Below the pieces are notes generated by a model. That model was not told the DNA's origin. It was given only the letters and a program-made list of their open reading frames with translations, and ran no database searches. From Conchocele bisecta (taxonomy: Eukaryota > Mollusca > Bivalvia > Lucinida > Thyasiridae): a stretch of DNA of 64,000 nucleotides. Both the position numbers and the translations under genes were made by a program. The DNA lies in contig CM055279.1 in NCBI GenBank assembly GCA_029237695.1, forward strand, positions 25,051,919 to 25,115,918, given 5' to 3'. This document shows, piece after piece, positions 33,701 to 48,700 of the stretch (within the stretch, counting starts at the first letter, position 1; the number at the start of each line of letters is the position of its first letter).

Positions 33701-36700
33701 GATTATCCAGAGCATAACATGGATCAGATCGCCTATAGTGATGACAATGATGAATTGACCGTATTCGGTACCTAGTGTGCCCACCTTGTGTGATCACTGT
33801 TGGTGATCCGTTTTCTGCTCGGGATATCAATATTGACTAGGAAATTGTGTTCTCTTTACTGCAGTTTTTGAAATGAAGGGTGTAGTTGTCTTTTAATTGT
33901 TTGCACAATCTCTTTAAGCACATACATCTAATGTTTTGGTGCGGTAGTTGCAGATTAGATTCAGCATTAAAACACATTTACATCAGTAGCCTATTTCACC
34001 AACATTGCAAAGTATACTTTTCTAGCAAAGTATACTTTCAGGGAGAAATTTTCAATTTTAGGATAAATTTATTAATTTATATTATACTGAATTTATTACA
34101 TTATCACAGCCAAAATGGCTGTGATAATGTAATAAATTCAGTATAATAATTCTGCATACTTTTAACCATCAAATATATGCAGTCGTTAGTTCTATCTGAA
34201 ATAATGCATTTCACGAAAAATAAATGATTACTCCCTGAAAGTATACGTTGCTTGAAAAGTATACTTTGCAATGTTGGTGAAATATGCTACTGGTTTTTAA
34301 ACTCATACTTGTTCACGAAATATCGACCATTTATATACTGTATCGTTCCTTTGACCTTAAGTACATTTATATAGCATTATGTATCACACTACGATCGTTT
34401 TATTGTATATGTGTACTGGGGCCCGTTTCACTAAATTTCGTACGACAAAATTGTGCGTAAGTGCAAACTTCTGATAGTCTGTAAATTTTACATTAACAAT
34501 GTTTTCTTGTAAATAATTATTGGATTTACATTTACTGAGTATGCAACCTATGTTCAATAAATGTAAAGCCATCAATTGAAATTTCCAGACGATCCTAAAT
34601 TTGAACTTACGAACATCTTAGTCGTACGAAGTTTAGTGAAACGGGACCCAGGTCAACAATGACAGAAACGCGATTTCACCAGACCGTGGTCCAAACGTCA
34701 ACGGATTCCTTTACGCATAGTCCGATTCAATTTATTATTAAACGATTGTTAACCTTCAGATATCATGTAACTTCGTAATTCACATACCATTGATGTGCTA
34801 ATACAACGCGGGAAACGACAATTGTCGTCTGCTCTTGTTTCTTATTCTGCATTCCTTTTCGATAAAATATGTTTTGACAGCACTTGAGAATCATTTCCAT
34901 AAAAAATGAACAGCAGACGGCAAAATTCACATTTCATTGATGTGCTTTAAAATCAATGTATAATGTCATTTAAATCGTTTGTATCGATGTAATCGTCATA
35001 CACCATCTATTAAACCGGACACCACCCATTATAAACTAGCATTTATCAAGGGGCGTTTGATGTTTCAAGAGGTCAATGATAAATGTGGCGCTTTAATACG
35101 AAAATGGCTTGTTATTTTGCGACAAGTGTAGACCGAGATCATATAGTGGATCGTCAAGTAGCAGTAACTACTGTCTGTTCCACGTTTTGCTGCCGACGAA
35201 CTTTTGGCTATTAAACACATTAAATCTAAAAGATATTTAAAAGTAAGTACTTTTTCATCAATAACAAAAAAGTCGCCCTCCCCCAAAAAAAAAATTTGAT
35301 GAAATTCCATCAAATATTGATTTTATTGCGAAAAAATGATTTTCCTATTGGAATTTAACATGGGGGCTAAAATAGATTATTTTTAAATATTTTTTTTATT
35401 TGTGGACCGATTTTCAAAATCTAACTTGTTTTCTTAATTACATCATTTTGAAGGATCAAAAAGTGAAAAAATTTGGAAATTGACTCACCATGTTAAAATC
35501 CCATAGGAAAATCGTTTTTTTGCAATAAAATCAATATTTGATGGAATTTCATCGAACACAATTTTTGGGGAGGGCGACTTATTTGTTATTGATGAAAAAG
35601 TACTTACTTTTAAAACAATTTTTAGATTTAATGTGTTTAATCGCCAAAAGTTTGTCGGCAGAAAAACGTGGAACAGACAGTAACTAACAGCCTGAATATT
35701 TCTAAGTGGGTAATTTCCAGTGCAAACATAACTTGTTATAAATTTAATGAAATAAATTATTATCAAAGCAATGGTTGCGCTAATGTAATAAATGCACTAT
35801 GCAAATGTACGTTTGATTATCAAATGTATACAGGTGAGTTCAGTACGAATAAATAATTACGACCTGAATTTGCACGATGGTAGGTAGGTAAGCGTACTTA
35901 GCCACGTTGGTGAACAGTAGCCGATTTCACCAAAATTGCAAAGTATACTTATCTACCTATAAAGTATAATTTGAGGGAGTATTTATTATTTTTTTATGAA
36001 ATGCATTATTTCATATTGAACAAACGCCTATTTGTATTTGCTATATGTATTACATTACGATTGTTTTGATTAGAAAATGGTTTATTTCATAAAATAAAAT
36101 TATTAATGAATGTATGCGTGAATTGAAAATGGATCCCCCAAAGTAAACTTTTCTTAGCGATGTTGGTGTACTCTGTAGCCTATTTCACGAAAATTGCAAA
36201 GTATACTTATCTTGCTAAGTTCACTTTGAGGGAGAAATTTTCAATGTAAGGACCCATAAGTCTGCTTTGCAATTTTGGTGAACTGTAGCCTATTTCACCA
36301 ACATTGCAAAGTATACATTTCTAGCAAAGTATACTTTGAGGGAGTAATCGTTTATTTTTCCTGAAATGCATTATTTCATATAGAACTAACGACTGCATGT
36401 CTTTGTTGATTAAAAGTATGCCGAATTATTATACTGAATTTATTACATTATCACAGCCAAAATGGCTGTGATAATGTAATAATTCCAGCAGAAAAATATT
36501 TACACAATTCCCTAACATTTGATTGGCCCGTAGCAAGTCTCTGTCCAAAATTTATATCCCAGTAAACTCCCATGCCGAACTACTTTCCGTAACCGTGAGT
36601 CGCAGTTAAAATAATTCTTAAGAAAACGGAAAATAAGCACATTTTGTTGATGAATTTATTTAAAATGCTGGAATTATATGGAATGAATGGCCTTTTTGTG

Positions 36701-39700
36701 GATTTATCGGGGATATAAACTTGGAAAAGTCGCGGGAATACTGGACGAGGCCTTCCGGCCTTCGTCCAGTATTCCCGCGACTTTTCCAAGTTTATACCCC
36801 GATAAATTCCACAAAAAGGCCATTCATTCCTATAATAAATTCAGTATAATAAAAATTAATAAATTTATCCTAAAATTTAAAATTTCTCCCTCAAAGTACA
36901 GTCGAACCTCCCCGAACGGCCACCTCTCTACAACAACACCCTCTCTGTAACAGCCGCTATTTTATATCCCAAATGGATGATTTCCTCTATATCTAACCCT
37001 TAGACTGCTGAGCATGAACATTGTCCTCTGATGTTGCTTTTGAATTCTTTCTCAATAAAAACATGTTTTGACAGCACTTTAGAATCATTTCCATTTGAAA
37101 TGATTCTAAAATTCTGTCAAAACATGTATTTGCTGAGAATTATCGAAGGAAATAAATAAACATCTGACGATAAATTTTAATTCAGCATTAACCTCCCTAC
37201 AACAGCCACCTCTCTACAACAGTTTTACGTCTTCCCATGGGTGGCCGTTGTAGAGAGGTTGCACTGTGTACTTTGCTAGATAAGTATACTTTGCAATGAT
37301 GATGAAATAGGCGACTCCATGTTCTACTGTAGGCTTTAGCAGCGTGCTAGATATGGAGCAGCTCAACTGGAATGATACAAACCAAAAGTTATATTTAAAT
37401 ACGTGTAAAGTACTGTCCGATATAATCAACGTTAGCACAACTCGGGCTTCGACACATTCTTAATTTTCAACTCCTAAAGATTGGAGTTAAACTCATACAT
37501 TCCTATTTATGTTATGTCTTTTCAAACCTGCAACAGACATAATACAAGCATTTTTTAATTTCATTGCATGCCTTGAGTGTTTTGTTGCCATAGTTTTAAA
37601 GTCCGTCATTATTGGATATGGTATAGTGTTTAATGTTTTTCTTAAAGGTGCATGCCCACTAAGTAGGCACAAAATGTTCTTTATAGGAATTAAATAAGTG
37701 TATAATTGTATCATTATTCCACCAGTTCTAAAAATTACGAGTGCCCACTATGCAAATTATAATGAGTTAGTAATATTTATTTTACTGATACTGACTCGGT
37801 ATCAGGCTATTTTCATATGCAAATGAGGCAGGATATTTTTTAATTATTTATACTAATTAAATGCGTCATCTGGAAAAATAATATTTTCGACAGATTATAA
37901 AGTACAAATGTATGAACATTGCACATCAAAAAATAAATACAGAGAACACAATAGTAATGTCCGTTAACATTTTAAGGAAACACGGTTATCGCCCCTGATA
38001 TCAGTGTGGAAATTTATATCCGATTTAAAATGTATAATAATGCCAATAAATACGTGGGGTAATGGTGAATGAATATTTAATTTGCCAAAAAATGTCTCAG
38101 ACAATGTCTCTGATATAAAGAACATGTTGTGCCTACTGAGTTGGCATGTACCTTTAAAATGTATCTAGCTTCACAGCAATTAAGAACTAAAAGTGCACAT
38201 GTACGTGCATTGCAATTCGTCTACAACTTCATAGGTTCATGTGTATTTCATGGCCGTGAAATTCAGAATAGTTACGCAATATTTCATTCAAGATAATAAT
38301 CCCTCTGTTCATGGCCGACTCATTCATTCATGCATTGATGTAGGTGAGTCGACACAATTTACTTATCATACTGGCCCAGTTGCTCAAAGCCTCTGTTCGC
38401 TTAACTGACTGTTAAATCCTTAACAATGCTAAGGATTTAACAGTCAGTTAAGCTAACTTGGTCCGGTTGTTCAAAACATCAGTTAGCTTAACGGACTGTT
38501 AAATCCTTAACTGAATGGTGACAGAGATTTTAACCATTCAGTTAAGGATTTAACAGTCCGTTAAGGATTTAACAGTCCGTTAAGCTAACTGGTGTTTTGA
38601 ACAACCGGGCCCTGAATGTTAAGGATTTAACAGTCAGTTAAGCTAACAGAGGCTTTGAGCAACTGGGCCCTGACTGCGTACTTTTGTTTCGAATTTATTT
38701 TGAATTAATTTGAATTTATTTTGCTATCAGGAACATGAAGCGGGTTGTTACAGCGGCTAAGGAAGTAAAACGTTTTCAAGAAGAAACTAACGATTCGAGA
38801 AAGCAGGACAAAACCATCCAAGACGGTCATGAACCGGAAGAAGGAAACACCGGCACCCCAGTTTTTAATAAACGATTATTCGCGTCACAAGGGGACGTGA
38901 TAATCACTCAAGTGGCCCGCTCAATAATGGAACGCAACGGGCGCGCAAACGCGGGATACGATTGTGACAAGTTACTCTCAAAGAGCGAAGTTCAATCACT
39001 AAGATGCGTTACAGAGGGTTTGAAACTCATCCACAAACGTCACGATTTTGTGAAGGACGTCTTGAGTCGCGTTGTGACGTACGAGAACTATAAAGCGTTT
39101 GCGTACGTTCCAAGCAAACATTGGGAGGACGGGTTGTCGTGTTATTATATTATAAACGGTGCCGTTGAGGTCACGTACGACATGCGGTCCACGCTGGGGC
39201 GGAACGTGTTCCAGGCGAACATTGTGTACACTCACGGCACGGGTGAATACCTGGGCCTGGTCAGTCCAGACGGACCAAATGAGGATCTAATCCCGCCAGC
39301 AACTATATACACAAAAGAGCAAACGCAATTTATACGGATTGACAGAAAACGGTTTCACACACTCGTGGAGCGAGCCGCGACGTTTATAGACAACCGTAAA
39401 CGGGCGTATGTAACCAGACGGAGCTTCCTGTCAAGAACATCGCCGGAAGTGCAAGAGAAGGTGATTCCGAAACTCACAATACATGTAAGTACATTACGAC
39501 AATATATCACATGCTATCCATGTTCATTTACCGTGATTCTGGAGGGCTTTATTTCCTTGAAGGAAATATTTCCTCCTAGATGTTCGCGAGACGTAATTGA
39601 CGTCACGTTTTGACGTCATTTCCGGCGAAGAAACAATTCACACGCTAACGTCAAAATTGTAACGTTATAAGCTTGTCTAAATTTCACATTTTTCGAAGAA

Positions 39701-42700
39701 TATGTAATATACAATTTATTCCACTACCATTTTGAAACACAGGATTTATTTCTTTTGATATCTGTAAATCCGACCAAGAAACGAGTGCTCCACATTCGTT
39801 TCTTTATCGGATTTCCAGATGTCTCGGGAAATATATCCGGTATTTCAAAATGGTAGTCGAATAAATTGTATTTAGGGCCAACGGTGGAAATTCCAAACCG
39901 GTAAAATCTGGAGATGCCATGGCTGATATTTACATGATTCACAATTACAGTTCTGGCATTGGGCGAATCAATAGGACTGTAATTGAAAATGAGCGATATA
40001 TACAATATACACACATTCTATACCCATAGCCCATGCATTGAGTTTCATCTATGCAAAATTTAATTGAATACCAGTCTATGTATATCGTCGTTTGAATGCC
40101 GGGGACATTATAAAACTATTCAAACGTTTTCTTTGTATGTCGAGATCGTATTTATGACTCGATTTCATGAATCATCCTTCAGTGCACCATATGTTGTAGA
40201 TTAAACATATGTCAGAATATGAGACAAGCCATCTATGTTTTATCCCCTCGCCGATAGGCAAATAGAGAATTGTAGTTTAGTGTCGTGAATGGGAAAAAAT
40301 ATCTGGCAAGGCTTAGGAATCGGGATGGGCGAGGCTCTGCCCAGCACATCCCGTTTCCGTGCCGCGCCAGATATTTTTCCCATTCACGGCACTAACCTAT
40401 TATTCTATTTATCCCGTCAACATCTACAAATGGCTTTAAAATGCAAAACAAATAACCCCAGACGCCACACATATTCATACGCAGTGATTAGGTCGTATTG
40501 ACAGGATATCAAAAATGTTGACAGGATATTACGGGATATAGTGTTAGTCAAAGTACGTAGGTACGTGCGTGCGTTAGTAACACCTTTCATTTTTCAATAA
40601 CTTATGAACCACTTCACAGATTTGATAATAGTTTGTCACAGTGTGTGTCTATGAATGGTGCCTTGTTTGTTTATTAACCTAATATCTCACACATGCGCAA
40701 AAGCGTTTCCGGCAACCAAAAAAAAAACAGATTTTGTTTGTAAAAATAAATTTCGTCTTCTCTAGAGAGGCGACGAAAGAAAAAAGACCCAATTACTTTT
40801 AAACAATCAAATAGACCCAATAAGTAGGTATTTTAAGAATATATAGATATATATAGACTGGTGTTATATGATTAACGCGGTCATCCCATATGCATATATG
40901 TTGTATGGGTCGTCGCCTGGAATGCGGCAATATTTGGACACACAGCAATGGTACAATACATGTAGATCTCAGCTAAGCATTTTCCAGTATTAACCCATTA
41001 ACTACACTTATAGTAGTATGAAACTTTTTAGGGGGGAAAATCCTGTTTTCTTCATTTCATCTCGAAAGTATATGTTGTTACCACTCATTTGAACCGTCTC
41101 GACGAGACGGTTCAAATGAGTGGTAACAACATATACCTTTATGGAGAAATAAACAAAAGAATGAGATTTTTCCAATAAAAATTATTGTATCCTTAGACTG
41201 AAATGGGTTAATGGGTATGATTACATTATCTAGGTTATCGCTTCAGTAGCCATTTGCCTATTTCATCAACATTGCAAAGTATACTTATCTAGCAAAGTAT
41301 ACTTTCAGGGAGATATTTTCAATTTTAGGAGAAATTTATTAATTTTTATTATACTGAATTGATTACATTATCACAGCCATTTTGGCTGTGATAAAGTAAT
41401 ACATTCAGTATAATAATGCTGCATATTTTTAATCATCAAATATATGCTGTCGTTAGTTCTATATGACATAATGAATTTCGGGAAAAGTAAATAATTACTC
41501 CCTCAAAGTATACTTTGCTATAAAAGTATACTTTGCAATGATGTTGGTGAATAGGCTACATAGCTCCAGATAAAGTGCGTATTGAGAATACGCATTGATT
41601 ATCAAAAGTGGGAGTTCAAATACGCATTGATTTTCAAATTGAGTAGTGAAAATACTGTAATAAAGTTGAACATTTACTTAGTTCAGCTGCAAAAAGCAAA
41701 CAGTGTCTGCTTTTTGCAGCTCAAATAAGTGAATTTTTAAATTTGTTTTATTTTGTATCATTTGTTCGCTATTTAATAAGAAAGAAAATCAATAATACAT
41801 TTGTAAAAGTAAAATACGCATTGAATTTGAAAAATGGGGGTATACCACTCTTTATATACAAAACTTATCTGGAGCTCTTTATTACTATTTCAGAAAAAAG
41901 GTCATTTTATTGGCTACTAATAATTTTATAAATTATTTGAAAAAGTACTATGTTTATACAAATATTGCAGTAAATGTAAAATATCACTGTTTTCTTTCGC
42001 GTTATCAGTTAATTTTGGCTGATTTAAAAATCCTAGAACCAACCTAGTGTATTATTCATCCATCAATATCTCCCGAATCATAAGCTGCGTATTTGCTTAA
42101 AAACCCAATTAAAATTGCCAAAAACCCAATTGAACTCTTGGTATTTCATTAGAATTGTCTCAAGGAGACAATTCTAATGAAATGCTAAGACATGTTTTCA
42201 TTTCGAAGCAAATTATTAAATAATTGCTGTCAGTTGATGTGTAAACAGTAGTGTGATTTTATTTTACCCAATTACAATTTTGAAATACCCAAATTCAGTG
42301 CTTCAGAAATGATGGAATGAAAATACGCAATTACTAATTCATTATCTGGAGCCCTGGTATCAACACTCTTATTGCAACTGCCGATGAGACGTGACTTGCG
42401 CACTGTCTCGCAATAAAAGTGTTCAATGCACATCCTGCTTATGGAAATGCTACCTTATCTCATCGCCGGTTGCCGCCGATATTGATTTCGAAAAAGTGCG
42501 ATGTTTTATGCAAATAACGTCCAAAGTTGACATATATTTCAAGATGAGCTCTGAAATATATTTCAATTTTCGACGTCATTTTCGGAATATATTATTGATT
42601 TCCGAAATCAATACCGGCGAACTACGGCGATGCGATAAGGCAGGTAATTCCAGAGCCGGGCCCTTTGTATGGATATGGTAATGCTTTATTTAGTGAAAGG

Positions 42701-45700
42701 ACGTGGGAATGAATATAGATGTAATATGATTATATTTATTCACAAATTCTAAATGAAGTCGCTATACATATTTGCAATATATGTTTACACGTTGTACGAC
42801 ATACTGACTTTGTTGCACCATACATGTATCATGTTTATATAATACTCTACATACGTGATTTAACCCTTAAAAGGCGGGAACCGAAAATGTCGTCTGCTGT
42901 TATTTCATATTTGTATTGTTTCTCAATAAAAACATGGTTTTACAGTACTTTAGAATCATTTCCATTGGAAAAGATTCTAAAGTACTGTCAAACCATGTTT
43001 TTCATGAGTAAAATGGCAAATAAAACATAAACAGCAGACGACAAACTCTAATTCAGCACGGTAAGGGTTAAAGGTACATGCCCACTCAGTAGGCACAAAA
43101 TGTACTTTATTGGAATTAAATAAGTGTACAATTATGTCACTATTCCACCAGTTCTAAAAATTACGAGTGCCCGCTATGCAGATATAATGATTTAGTAATA
43201 TTTCTTTTACTGATAGTGACGCGCGGTGCTATCAGGCTATTTTCATATGCAAATGAGGCATTATATTTGTTAACTATTTATACTAATTAAATGCGTTACC
43301 TGTAAGACTAATATTTTCGACAGATTATAAAGTATTTTTAAGGAAACACAGTTATCGTCCCTGATACTAATGTGGGCATTTACGTCCAACATAAAATGTA
43401 TAATAATGCCAATCAATACGTGGGGTAATGGTGAATGGATGTTTATGTTGCCAGAAAATTTGTCAGATGATGTCTCTGATATAAAGAACATTTGTGCCTA
43501 CTGAGTGGGAATGTACCTTTAAAGTTAATGTAATGTCATGCAGTCATCTCATTTGCATACTTATTACACTACTGACTGTTCCACGTTGTGCTGCCGACGA
43601 ACTGTGTCTACTAAACACATTCAATCTAAAATGGATTTAAATCTATGTACTTTAACTACTTTTCATCAATAACAAAGAAATTCACCGTCCTATTTATTGT
43701 TGTTTTATGAAATCCCATCAAATATTGATTTTATCGCGGAAAAACAATTTTCCTATGGGAATTTAACATGGGAGATAAAAATATATTGTTTTAAATAATT
43801 TCATAATTTGTGTAACTTTTGTTTTCTTAGTTTCACCATTTCCAAGCTACCTAGCAATAATTCGTAGTCAATTTCCATTTTGTTTTTGTTTTTCGACTCT
43901 TCTGTAGCCTATTTCACCAACATTGCAAAGTATACTTTTGTAGCAAAGCATACTTTGAGGGAAAAATTTTCAATTTTAGGATAAATTTATTAATTTTTAT
44001 TATACTGAATTTATTACATTATCACAGCCAAATTGGCTGTGATAATGTAATATATTCAGTATAATAATTCTGCATAGTTTTAATCATCAAATATATGCAG
44101 TCGTTAGTTCTATATGAAATAATGCATTTCAGGAAAATTAAATGTCACTCCCTCAAAGCACACTTTGCAATGTCGGCAAGATCCAGCTCCTTGTTTGCCA
44201 CATGCTAACTTCCTATATGAAAATTGTTTCACGCAATAAAATCAATATTTGATGGAATTTCATTAAATAAAATATATTTGGGAGGGTGACTATTTTTGTT
44301 ATTGATGAAACAGTACTTAACATATAAAATCAGTTTCCTACATGTAATAGCCAACAGTTCGTCGGCAGCAAAATGTGGGTCAGACAGTAGCTAGGGTTGT
44401 ATGATTTTAATAAACAATGTTACTACACTGATGAAACCAATTTTATGCAAAAAGGATATGAATTTGTCTGACAGAATGTCCGCTCACGGTGCGTTGTCTA
44501 TATACTAAATATTTATGGTATTTCAAATTCATGAAACAATAATTGAATTGCAAGTAAACGACCCTTATCAATAATGGACAAAACCCGCAAAAATCGCAAC
44601 GTGGAAGCCGAAATTTTGAAATTTCGATGTCACATGATGACAATAAAATTGAATAGATTGAATAACAATGCCCAACGCAGAAACGATGCATGATCAAGGT
44701 GTATGATCACGTGGTACTAACAACAACAACAAGTACCGATTCAAAGTACGTATTCTTGTTGAATCTGGTTATACCCCTTGCAAGTATTACCATTATTCGT
44801 AATCCTATTTTAGGGGAAGGGGCCTAGTGACATGGTGTGGTATGGACCTGGCACCAGGTCAGGTTATTCTAATTTCAGGGCTGAATATATTTGTTCTCGA
44901 TGTAAATATTCCGTTCTGATTTTGGGATTTTCCCCTCAATGCAGCAGGTTAAAATGGGATCGAACCCGTTTGCCCGGCCTTACATGACCTTAGGCCGTTA
45001 AACACTAATAAACAAACAAACAAACGTATTATTGTATAGTGTCCTTATTACGTAACGGATTTTGATGAAAGATGGCGCATCAAACGCGTCTTGTTAAGCT
45101 GCATCTGGTGGTCTCTGTATTTTCTCACAAACTTCTGTCGTTTTTGCGAAGAATCCATTTCCGAAATCGATTCTTCGCAAAAACGACATAAGTCTGTGCC
45201 AAACTCCATAGACCACCAAATGCAGCCCATGAAGACGCATTTGCTGCGCCATATTTCATCAAAATCCGTTGCATATTAAGGAAAATATCAAATAACACTT
45301 ACTCTGGAGTGGGCGACGTTGTTGTTGTTGTAACCACGTGATCATGCACCTTATGATATACTGACTGCTATTTTCAGGACTATCCGGCCAACAGGGTATT
45401 GCTGGCGCAAGGGGAGATCACTGAGTATTTATCGATCGTTATGACAGGTGTGTATCGTCTCCCTTTTCAATAAATAGTGGAGATTTTATGAAATCTTCCG
45501 ATTTATTTGTTCCATAGGGATCCGAAGTTGTGCTGGGACGAATCACTCCTACTACTGTCTGTTCCACGTTTTTCTGCCGACGAACTTTTGGCTATTAAAC
45601 ACAATAAATCTAAAAAATATTTAAAAGTAATTTCTTTTTTATCAATAACAAAAAAATCACCCTCCCCAAAATATTTTGTTTCGGCATGAAATTCCATCAA

Positions 45701-48700
45701 ATATTGATTTTATTGCGAAAAAAAGATTTTCCTATGGGAATTTAACATGGGGGCTATAAATAGATTTTTTTTCTTTGTGGACCGATTTTCAAAATCTAAC
45801 TTTTGTTTTCTTAGTTACATCATTTTCATCATTGTCAAGCTATTTCGCCAAGTTTCTGAGTCAATTTCCAAAATTGTTCGTTTTTTTATTCTTCAAGATC
45901 AAAAAACGAAAAATTTTGGAAATTGACTCCACATGTTAAATTCCCATAGGAAAATCGTTTTTTCGCAATAAATTCAATATTTTATGGAATTTCATCAAAT
46001 AACTTTTTTTGAGGAGGGTGACTTTTTTCTTATTGATAAAAAAGTAATTACTTTTAAATATTTTTTAGATTTAATATGTTTAACAGCCAAAAATTCGTCA
46101 GCAGCAAAACGTGGAACAGACAGTATATGTTGTTGTAGGTGGGGTTTTGTCCCAGGCCAAGTGATTCGTTCCAGTACGACTTCGGACCACTGTGATTTGT
46201 TCGAATAGTATACGTGCAACTAAATGAAGTTAGTCCCCTTCTACCACTGACCTATTTAATTGATATTCAAAGCCCGGGGTCCGAGTCTTTGTAAATTGAC
46301 CTGTGGTGACAGTCACCTATAGAGAGACATCAATGCATTCCCAACAACAGCAGATGGATGGAATTCATTTCCAACAATAGATACAAATACATAGAGAATA
46401 GTAGGTTAGTGCCGTGAATGGGAAAAATATCCGGCAAGGCTCAATCATTTCTTTATTTCTCATCAGAAGTATATGTTGTGACCACTGTTCAAATGAGTGG
46501 TCACAACATATACTTTGGTTCAGAAATAAGGAAAATAGATAGAGAATAGTAGGTTAGTGCCGTGAATGGGAAAAAATATCTGGCAAGGCTCAGGAAACGG
46601 GATGGACGAGCTCTGCCGAGCACATCCCGTTTCCGTGCCGCGCCAGATATTTTTTCCCATTCACGGCACTAACTTACTATTCTATTTATCCCGTCAACAC
46701 CCACAAATGGCTGTAAAATGCAAAAATGGTATTGACTGGATATCAAAAATGTTTCACGGCACCGTGTTTCACGGCACATACACACGGTGTTGACGGGATA
46801 AAATGTGTCACTGAGCCGATGAACATGTACGTGAAATAAATCACTATAGAGCAAAATGCATAGAACATGGTGTTTATTTCCAGGTCGTTGCCAGAGTTAC
46901 CGTGAGATTTACATACCGGAAGCGGGCACGGAAGTGCTTTTCTACCTCACTAGTAGAGATCCAGGTAATCATTTGCATTGTATTACTAGTAACAAGTACA
47001 TACTTTTATTATATACCTACCCATGAAATACATAGTTATACGATGTAGATAAAAGTCATATATTCTCATCGATGAAATAAACAACTTCCGGTGAAAATAC
47101 GACTACTTCCGCTATCTATATTCATAAAATCTATGTTCGGGAAAACAGCGCAAATAGGCTGCAAATACACATTCATTACCGTATACAGTCTAAAAAACTG
47201 CTAATTTCCATGGAGCGGTATGTAATAAATAGAATATTCATATTTTTGCAACGAATATGACATATATGTTCATCGAGTGGTGTGAAATGTCCATATTTCA
47301 CGAGTTCCGTTCTATATATTTGGGCAACGGATCTGGTTTAAAGTCCCTTATCTAATCAGCTTCTTATCTCTCCATTGATTTCCAAAAGGAAAACAATATG
47401 TATTCTATAGTCTGTTTCACGAAAGCTGCCCAAATTTTAAGGCCATATAAACAATTCAAAAACAATATTGTTATCGATAGTATTAAATTAAAGGAAAATT
47501 TAACAATGTGCCTTCTTTTTATTTCGTGAAATTCGGTCAAATATTGGTTTTATTACGAAAAATTGATTTGTCTATGGGAATTTAACATGGGGGAAAAAGA
47601 GGTAAGGCAGTGTGGGAGGAGTCAAACAAACGAAACAATTTGGAAATTGACTCTGAAACCTGACTAGATAGCTTGGATATGATCTAACTAAGAAAACAAA
47701 AGTTAACTTTTAAAAATCGGTCCAGTATTTCTGAAATTCTAAAAAATTTCCCCATGTTAAATCCCCATAGACATCTTCACTCCGTGAAGATGTCTATGGG
47801 GATTTAACATGGGGAAATTTTGTTTTCGCAATAAAATCAATATTTTACAAAATTTCACGAAATAAAAAGAAGGCTCATTCTTATTTTTTCCTTTAATTTA
47901 ATATTATCAAAAGAAATCTTGTTTTTGAATTGTTTATATAGCCGTAAAATTTGGGCAGCTTTCGTGAAACAGACTATAGGTGATTTGATTTACATGTAGA
48001 TATATGAACGCATTCTGCAGCGTGAGATATTGTGCGACTTTATCCACATACAAATCAAGTAACCTTTCATTATATACGTACATCATTCGAAATTTATATG
48101 CGCTTCAAAAATATACAAAATATAAATAAAATACACAAATTAGTGGTGATTTAGAAGGAACTATTTTGCGTTGTGAAGCGTAGTTCCGGCACTGACCAAT
48201 ATGAATTCACGCGACGTCAATATGGAAAAATATTGACGTCTTGCGCTGCATTGTGTTTAAATGCGAAACGAAAGTACATATATAATATATATACTGTGTA
48301 GATCTATATAGACCTACATAGCCATGTTAGCGGTCCATTTGTCCAAGGTAAAGTTCGAATGACAGAGATCTGTGCAGCCGATTTACAAAATGTCCGTCAA
48401 TAATTTCGTTAAACGATTCAGGGATCGGCCGTGGTGCCCGTGTGAATGTTCACTTGTTCTATATCAAGGTGTATGATCACGTGGTACTAACAACAACAAC
48501 AAGTACTTAAATTTCCAGAATCCATCTGATTCAAAGTACGTATTCTTTTATAGTGTCCTTATTACGTAACGGATTTTGATGATATATGGCGCATCAAACG
48601 CGTCTTGTTAAGCTGCATCTGGTGGTCTCTGTATTTTCGCCCAAACTTCTGTCCGACACGGAAATCGATTCTTCGCAAGAACGACATAAGTCTGTGCAAA

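Larger units (their letters stand above)
36287..37318 (+). mobile_element. Family A MITE carrying two nested insertions
   Basis: A pieces lie at 36287-36483, 36830-36897 and 37265-37318. Between them sit a family F palindrome and a second palindrome (36898-37264) that itself contains a TTAA-1 MITE. Confidence 0.75.

Noticed and set aside
36580..36950. Paired frames such as EKSREYW / GKVAGILDEA
   Set aside because: The two strands of a family F palindrome; the same frames appear at 50880 and 56337.
42391..42681. 96-codon frame in intron 2
   Set aside because: It overlaps a palindrome (42452-42642), and its phase does not fit exons 2 and 3, which already join cleanly.
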